Shown one piece after another: positions 34,267-37,455 of a DNA stretch of 37,455 nt. The DNA lies in assembly GCF_003385595.1 (NCBI RefSeq), contig NZ_QNUE01000029.1, forward strand, positions 1 through 37,455, given 5' to 3'. The notes beneath the pieces were generated by a model. That model was not told where the DNA came from. It saw only the letters and a program-made list of their open reading frames with translations, and did no database searches. This DNA comes from Chryseobacterium flavum. Its GTDB lineage: Bacteria; Bacteroidota; Bacteroidia; Flavobacteriales; Weeksellaceae. How positions within the stretch are numbered: the first letter of the stretch is position 1; each line of letters starts with the position of its first letter. The position numbers and the translations under genes were made by a program.

Positions 34267-35076
34267 TTACCAACCTCCGGATGCGCCGCCACCGCCAAAG
34301 CTTCCGCCGCCACCGAATCCACCGAATCCTCCTCCGGAGCTTCCACCACCAAAGCCACCTCCTCCAAAACCACCAGGGAATGGAAAGAAACCGCCAGGAT
34401 AGTTTCTGCGTCCTCTTCGTGTAATAATCACATCATCATCGTCATCATAATTTCCTCCACCACGGCCACCACCTCTGTTGCCAAAAAGAATGGCAATAAT
34501 GATGAAGATGACAAAAGCAATGATCAGTACTTTAAATGCACTTCCGTTACCGGAAGGAGCAGTTGTTTCCACAGGTTTGAATTTTCCCTGAACCGCTTCC
34601 ATAATGGCTGAGGTTCCACGGTTAATTCCTTCATACCAAAGGCCTTTCCTGAAATTAGGAGTGACAATATAATCTAGTATCTGCCCGGCTACGGAAGCTG
34701 TAAGATATTGTTCCACCGCCCGGCCTTGCTGAATTGACATTGTTCTGTCTTCTGTGGCGATAAGGAAAACAACCCCGTTGTCGACTCCCTTTTTTCCGAT
34801 TTTCCATTTCTGCCCAAACATAGTAGCCAGAAAGTTGACATCTTCCCCTTTTGTAGATTTAATAATGATCACTTCAATTTCCGTTGAGGTAGAGTCTGCA
34901 AACCTGATCAGTTTATTGTTAAGTTCGTCTTTTTCCTGCTGGGAAAGAAGACCGGCTTCATCAAAAACAGGATATAGAACTGCGGGCTTTTCCGGAATGG
35001 TATATTGTGCTGATACAAAACTGTAAAAGCAGATCAATATAAATGAAAATACTATTTTAAGAGAACGTAATTTCAT
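34267..35076 (-). CDS. TPM-domain protein with Gly-rich tail (YgcG family)
   Basis: The 269-aa protein has a signal peptide (cleavage near FVSAQ), then a TPM domain (about 38-165; VFDEAGLLSQQEKDELNNKL, EIEVIIIKST, GVVFLIATEDRTMSIQQGR). One transmembrane helix follows (about 183-200), with an acidic patch of six Asp and an Arg/Gly/Phe-rich tail ending GASGGW. The domain should face the periplasm and the Gly-rich tail the cytosol. Its start overlaps the previous gene by 20 nt. Function with LemA is not established. Confidence 0.92.
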   Translation of the reverse strand: MKLRSLKIVFSFILICFYSFVSAQYTIPEKPAVLYPVFDEAGLLSQQEKDELNNKLIRFADSTSTEIEVIIIKSTKGEDVNFLATMFGQKWKIGKKGVDNGVVFLIATEDRTMSIQQGRAVEQYLTASVAGQILDYIVTPNFRKGLWYEGINRGTSAIMEAVQGKFKPVETTAPSGNGSAFKVLIIAFVIFIIIAILFGNRGGGRGGGNYDDDDDVIITRRGRRNYPGGFFPFPGGFGGGGFGGGSSGGGFGGFGGGGSFGGGGASGGW

Positions 35077-35485
35077 TCGGGAGCTGGTTTGGATTTTCTC
35101 CTTTTACAGGAAAATATTTTTTAAGTTCAAGGCCTGTTTCCAGGATAGCACTTTTTAATGCCTGATAGTAATTTCCTTTGGCAAATTCAGACGTTACATA
35201 GTCATGCAGGTGATCCCAGAATGATTGATGTACTTTTTCATGTATCCCGACATCTCCTATGATGGTAAGATATTTTTGTTCAAAGTTGATATGAAAAAGA
35301 ACAGCATTCCTGTCAGCCGTTTTATCCATACATAGCTTTTTGAAAACTTCAAATGCTGTTTTTGCATTGTCGTTTTCCGTATTAGAGTCAATATGTACCC
35401 TGATCTCGCCTGTAGAATGGTCTTCTGCTGACTGAATCGCTTCCACAAGGGAATTGATCTGCTGATTTGTAAGGAAGTTACTCAT
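35057..35485 (-). CDS. TPM-domain protein, short form
   Basis: The 142-aa protein is a single TPM domain: FLTNQQINSLVEAIQSAE, STGEIRVHIDSNT, AVLFHINFEQKYLTIIGDVGIHEKV. No signal peptide or membrane helix is seen, so it should be cytosolic, unlike its neighbour. Its ATG overlaps the lemA stop (TAATG), indicating translational coupling. Confidence 0.9.
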   Translation of the reverse strand: MSNFLTNQQINSLVEAIQSAEDHSTGEIRVHIDSNTENDNAKTAFEVFKKLCMDKTADRNAVLFHINFEQKYLTIIGDVGIHEKVHQSFWDHLHDYVTSEFAKGNYYQALKSAILETGLELKKYFPVKGENPNQLPNEITFS

Positions 35486-36090
35486 TATTTGAATACTTCA
35501 GGTGCTTTCTGAGCTCCTGCTTCGGCTTTGAAATAAGGTTTTTCTTTGAAGTTGGTAAAATTCGCCAAAATATTATTGGGGAAAGTTTTGATAGAGGTGT
35601 TATAATCCTGGGCAGCCTCATTATAGTAAACCGTTTCTGTACGGATACTATTCTCAATAGCGGTATATTCTCTCTGGAAGTTAATATACTGCTGGTCTGC
35701 CTTTAAATTAGGATAAGATTCTACTACTGCCATTAACCGGCTTAAAGCACCGGATAATTCACCCTGTGCAGCCTGAAATTTGGCAATGTCAGCCTCTGTC
35801 ATATTGGTTGGGTCAATGTTGATAGAAGTAGCCTTGGAACGTGCTTCTACAACCTGAGTTAACGTTTCCTGCTCAAATTTTGAATAAGATTTTACCGTTC
35901 TTTCCAGATTTGGAATAAGATTCGCTCTTTTCTGATATACGGTCTCTATATTAGACCATTTTGTATTGACATTCTGTTCTTTGGTTACGAAATTATTATA
36001 TCCGCTTTTTCCCCAAAAGAATAGAACAGCAACAATAATAAGGAGGGCAATGCCAATTGTTCCGGCGCCCAGACATCCTTTATTTTTCAT
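35485..36090 (-). CDS. lemA: LemA family protein
   Basis: The 201-aa protein has one N-terminal transmembrane helix (about 10-26) followed by a long helical domain with the LemA blocks GYNNFVTKEQNVNTKWSNIE, YQKRANLIPNLERTVKSY and PNLKADQQYINFQREYTAIENSI. It is membrane-anchored; the role is unknown. It leads a three-gene operon with two TPM proteins, a common pairing in Bacteroidota. Confidence 0.95.
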   Translation of the reverse strand: MKNKGCLGAGTIGIALLIIVAVLFFWGKSGYNNFVTKEQNVNTKWSNIETVYQKRANLIPNLERTVKSYSKFEQETLTQVVEARSKATSINIDPTNMTEADIAKFQAAQGELSGALSRLMAVVESYPNLKADQQYINFQREYTAIENSIRTETVYYNEAAQDYNTSIKTFPNNILANFTNFKEKPYFKAEAGAQKAPEVFK

Positions 36091-36120
36091 AGTTTATTTT
36101 TTTAAATTTTTTGTGCTAAT

Positions 36121-36128
36121 CAAATATA
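36121..36128 (-). promoter_or_regulatory. Candidate -7 element of the lemA operon
   Basis: TATATTTG on the minus strand, 30 nt before the lemA ATG. It lies back to back with the folA -7 box, 12 bp apart. Confidence 0.5.
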
Positions 36129-36140
36129 CAAATTATGTGC

Positions 36141-36148
36141 TAATTTTG
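36141..36148 (+). promoter_or_regulatory. Candidate -7 element of folA
   Basis: TAATTTTG matches TAnnTTTG and lies 15 nt before the folA ATG. Confidence 0.5.
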
Positions 36149-36163
36149 TAAAAAATTATTTGA

Positions 36164-36658
36164 ATGACAACAATAGTGGTGGCAATGGGAGAGAAGAATG
36201 AAATTGGTTTTGAAAATCAATTGCTCTGGCATCTTCCTAAAGATTTAAAACATTTTAAAGATATTACTTCCGGGCATCCGGTAATTATGGGAAGAAAAAC
36301 ATATGAAAGTATTGGAAAGCCTCTTCCAAACCGTACCAATATTGTTGTTTCAAGAAAAAATGACTGGTTTGAAGAAGGAATTCTCATTGTGGGAAGCATC
36401 AAAGAGGCTATAAAATTTGCCAAAAAGATTGATGAAGAAATCTTTATCATTGGTGGAGGCAACATCTATGAACAAACTATGGATATTGCAGACAGGCTTG
36501 AAGTTACTTTAGTGAAGGCTGATCTTACTGCGGATACATTTTTTCCTGAAATTGATCAAAAAACCTGGAAAAAGACAAATGAAGTATGTCATGAAAAAGA
36601 TGAGAAAAATACTTATGATTTCTGTTTTCAGACTTTTGAAAAGGTGAAGAGCGAATAG
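36164..36658 (+). CDS. folA: Dihydrofolate reductase
   Basis: The 164-aa protein has the DHFR core: MTTIVVAMGEKNEIGFENQLLW start, the catalytic acid Asp27 in WHLPKDLKHFK (same place as in E. coli DHFR), the cofactor motif VIMGRKTYESIGKPLPNR (40-57) and IIGGGNIYEQ (about 95-104). It makes tetrahydrofolate with NADPH in the cytosol. thyA, its frequent neighbour, is not in the window. Length is normal. Confidence 0.96.
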   Translation: MTTIVVAMGEKNEIGFENQLLWHLPKDLKHFKDITSGHPVIMGRKTYESIGKPLPNRTNIVVSRKNDWFEEGILIVGSIKEAIKFAKKIDEEIFIIGGGNIYEQTMDIADRLEVTLVKADLTADTFFPEIDQKTWKKTNEVCHEKDEKNTYDFCFQTFEKVKSE

Positions 36659-36666
36659 TTAAAAAA

Positions 36667-36701
36667 TCTGACTTCCAACTACTGGCTTCTAACCTCTAAA
36701 T
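36667..36701. repeat. Degenerate heptad array (five 7-bp units) before the TPR gene
   Basis: Five consecutive units of consensus TCTAACT (tctgact, tccaact, actggct, tctaacc, tctaaat) run from 36667 to 36701. They end 4 nt before the -7 box of the next gene, so they occupy its -33 region. Confidence 0.7.
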
Positions 36702-36705
36702 TTTT

Positions 36706-36713
36706 TATCTTTG
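36706..36713 (+). promoter_or_regulatory. Candidate -7 element of the membrane/TPR gene
   Basis: TATCTTTG followed by 'cac' matches TAnnTTTG, 18 nt before the ATG at 36732. The -33 position lies within the heptad array and has no TTG. Confidence 0.55.
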
Positions 36714-36731
36714 CACTTCTAAAATTTAATA

Positions 36732-37301
36732 ATGAATAAATACATAAAAATTGTAATAGCAGCACTTCTTATCCTGACAGGAGTTTATATGATGTTTTTT
36801 ACAAGAGATCTTGGATGGGGAATTGTTGTATTTCTGCTTGCAGCATTTCCTATTTTACTTTTCTTTAAAAATGAATATATCCTTTTGGCATTCTGGCAGC
36901 TGAGAAAGCAGAATATGGAAAAAGCAGCAGAGTGGCTGACTAAGATCACGAATTATCCATCACAACTTCATAAATCCCAATACGGCTATTTCCATTATCT
37001 GCTTGGCTTAACTCAAGCCCAGGAACATCCGACCAAAGTAGAGCCTTTAATGAAAAAAGCCCTTGAATATGGATTAAATATGAAGCATGACAGGGCTATG
37101 GCTACTTTGAACCTTGCCGCAGCAGCAATTTCAAAGGGAAGAAAGCAGGAAGGGCAGAAGTTGCTGGAAGAAGCAAAAAGATTAGACAGTGCAGGAATGA
37201 TGACTGATCAGATCAAAATGATGAAAGATCAGCTGAAAATGCCATCCATGCAAAAGCACATGCATAATCCAAACATGAGACAAAGAGGGAAATTCTTTTA
37301 A
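36732..37301 (+). CDS. Membrane protein with C-terminal TPR-like repeats, unknown function
   Basis: The 189-aa protein has two N-terminal membrane helices (about 7-22 and 28-46) followed by a soluble helical part. ALEYGLNMKHDRAMATLNLAAAAISKGRKQEGQKLLEEAKRLD reads as a TPR-type helix pair. The C-terminal tail is Met- and His-rich (MPSMQKHMHNPNMRQRG). It is probably an inner-membrane scaffold; no specific role can be named. A terminator follows at 37313. Confidence 0.85.
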   Translation: MNKYIKIVIAALLILTGVYMMFFTRDLGWGIVVFLLAAFPILLFFKNEYILLAFWQLRKQNMEKAAEWLTKITNYPSQLHKSQYGYFHYLLGLTQAQEHPTKVEPLMKKALEYGLNMKHDRAMATLNLAAAAISKGRKQEGQKLLEEAKRLDSAGMMTDQIKMMKDQLKMPSMQKHMHNPNMRQRGKFF

Positions 37302-37312
37302 GCAAAAAATAG

Positions 37313-37347
37313 AAAAAGCATCTAAAATTAATAGATGCTTTTTTATT
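37313..37347 (+). terminator. Intrinsic terminator of the membrane/TPR gene
   Basis: A 12-bp perfect stem (37313-37324 with 37332-37343) has a 7-nt loop and a T-rich tail. Confidence 0.9.
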
Positions 37348-37356
37348 TTAAAGAAT

Positions 37357-37455
37357 TGTCTCGTCCTGAAATAGCGATACACAAAAAAGAATCGTTATGG
37401 CAGAAACATTAACATCCACGTACATTAAACGTACCCAGAAGGATTACAGTTTAAG
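37357..37455 (+). mobile_element. Left end of a probable IS3-type insertion sequence (truncated by the window)
   Basis: The sequence from 'tgtctcgtcctgaaatagc' (37357) begins with TG, as IS3-family inverted repeats do, and precedes by 40 nt an ORF whose start resembles an IS3 orfA. It lies 10 nt after the terminator tail of the preceding gene. The right end and target duplication are outside the window, so the boundary is tentative. Confidence 0.5.
37397..37455 (+). CDS. Start of a probable transposase orfA (helix-turn-helix), partial
   Basis: An ATG at 37397 opens a frame without stop to the window end, reading MAETLTSTYIKRTQKDYSL. The wording, a basic start then KRTQKDYS, resembles the N-terminus of IS3-type OrfA proteins of Chryseobacterium (from memory). 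Only 19 residues are visible. Confidence 0.5.
   Translation, partial: MAETLTSTYIKRTQKDYSL

Noticed and set aside
34196..34402. Plus-strand ORF of 68 codons, very Pro-rich.
   Set aside because: It is the antisense of the Gly-rich tail of the TPM protein; Gly codons read as Pro on the other strand.
1..37455. CRISPR array, prophage, toxin-antitoxin or defence island.
   Set aside because: No spaced identical repeats, cas genes, phage genes or known defence motifs are seen; the 7-8 bp arrays have no spacers.

Overview
The window looks like a chromosomal segment of a flavobacterium, most likely Chryseobacterium or a close relative in the Weeksellaceae (inference). The DNA is AT-rich and gene starts lack Shine-Dalgarno sequences. 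Several starts have Bacteroidota-type -7 boxes (TAnnTTTG). The gene set includes a PorV/PorQ-family protein, a type IX secretion (T9SS) cargo protein, a head-GIN lipoprotein, a VF530 protein and a LemA/TPM operon, all typical of that group. The window opens in the 3' part of a 5S rRNA gene, the end of an rRNA operon.

Layout. 1-130: 5S rRNA and terminator. 131-493: spacer of short degenerate tandem arrays. 494-2122 (-): acyl-CoA carboxylase beta subunit. 2123-2593: spacer with an orphan terminator (possible sRNA). 2594-8276 (+): EamA transporter, PorV2-like protein, small secreted protein, and a 950-aa repeat protein with a T9SS sorting domain. 8600-11241 (-): uvrC and a secreted protein of unknown function. 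11371-14968 (+): hutH, a GNAT acetyltransferase and a subtilisin-like lipoprotein. 15044-16464 (-): ygiD-like dioxygenase and YceI. 16902-20267 (+): S9 peptidase and a luciferase-like monooxygenase. 20346-24590 (-): sbcC and sbcD. 24737-24889 (-): a 50-aa basic small ORF. 25047-26810 (+): secreted protein with a JAMM-like motif, VF530 protein and SlyD-type FKBP. 26895-30607 (-): unknown secreted protein with ychJ, dcp lipoprotein and an SPW-repeat membrane protein. 30838-31653 (+): GIN lipoprotein. 31656-34069 (-): Kef-type antiporter and its flavodoxin-fold partner. 34267-36090 (-): lemA-TPM-TPM operon. 36164-37301 (+): folA and a membrane/TPR protein. 37357-37455: left end of a probable IS3-type element running off the window.

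Most genes are housekeeping, envelope or peptide-degradation functions, each with a strong intrinsic terminator. No defence island, prophage, CRISPR array or biosynthetic cluster is visible. The least explained signals lie between genes. Six short arrays have different sequences but the same 7- or 8-bp period, and three of them abut a promoter or start codon. There is also a duplicated unit of about 95 bp, an orphan terminator pointing to an unannotated transcript, and an operator-like palindrome over the promoter of the luciferase-like gene. Among proteins, the most interesting are the JAMM-like secreted protein at 25047, the subtilase lacking the usual oxyanion Asn, and the PorV2-cargo cluster.
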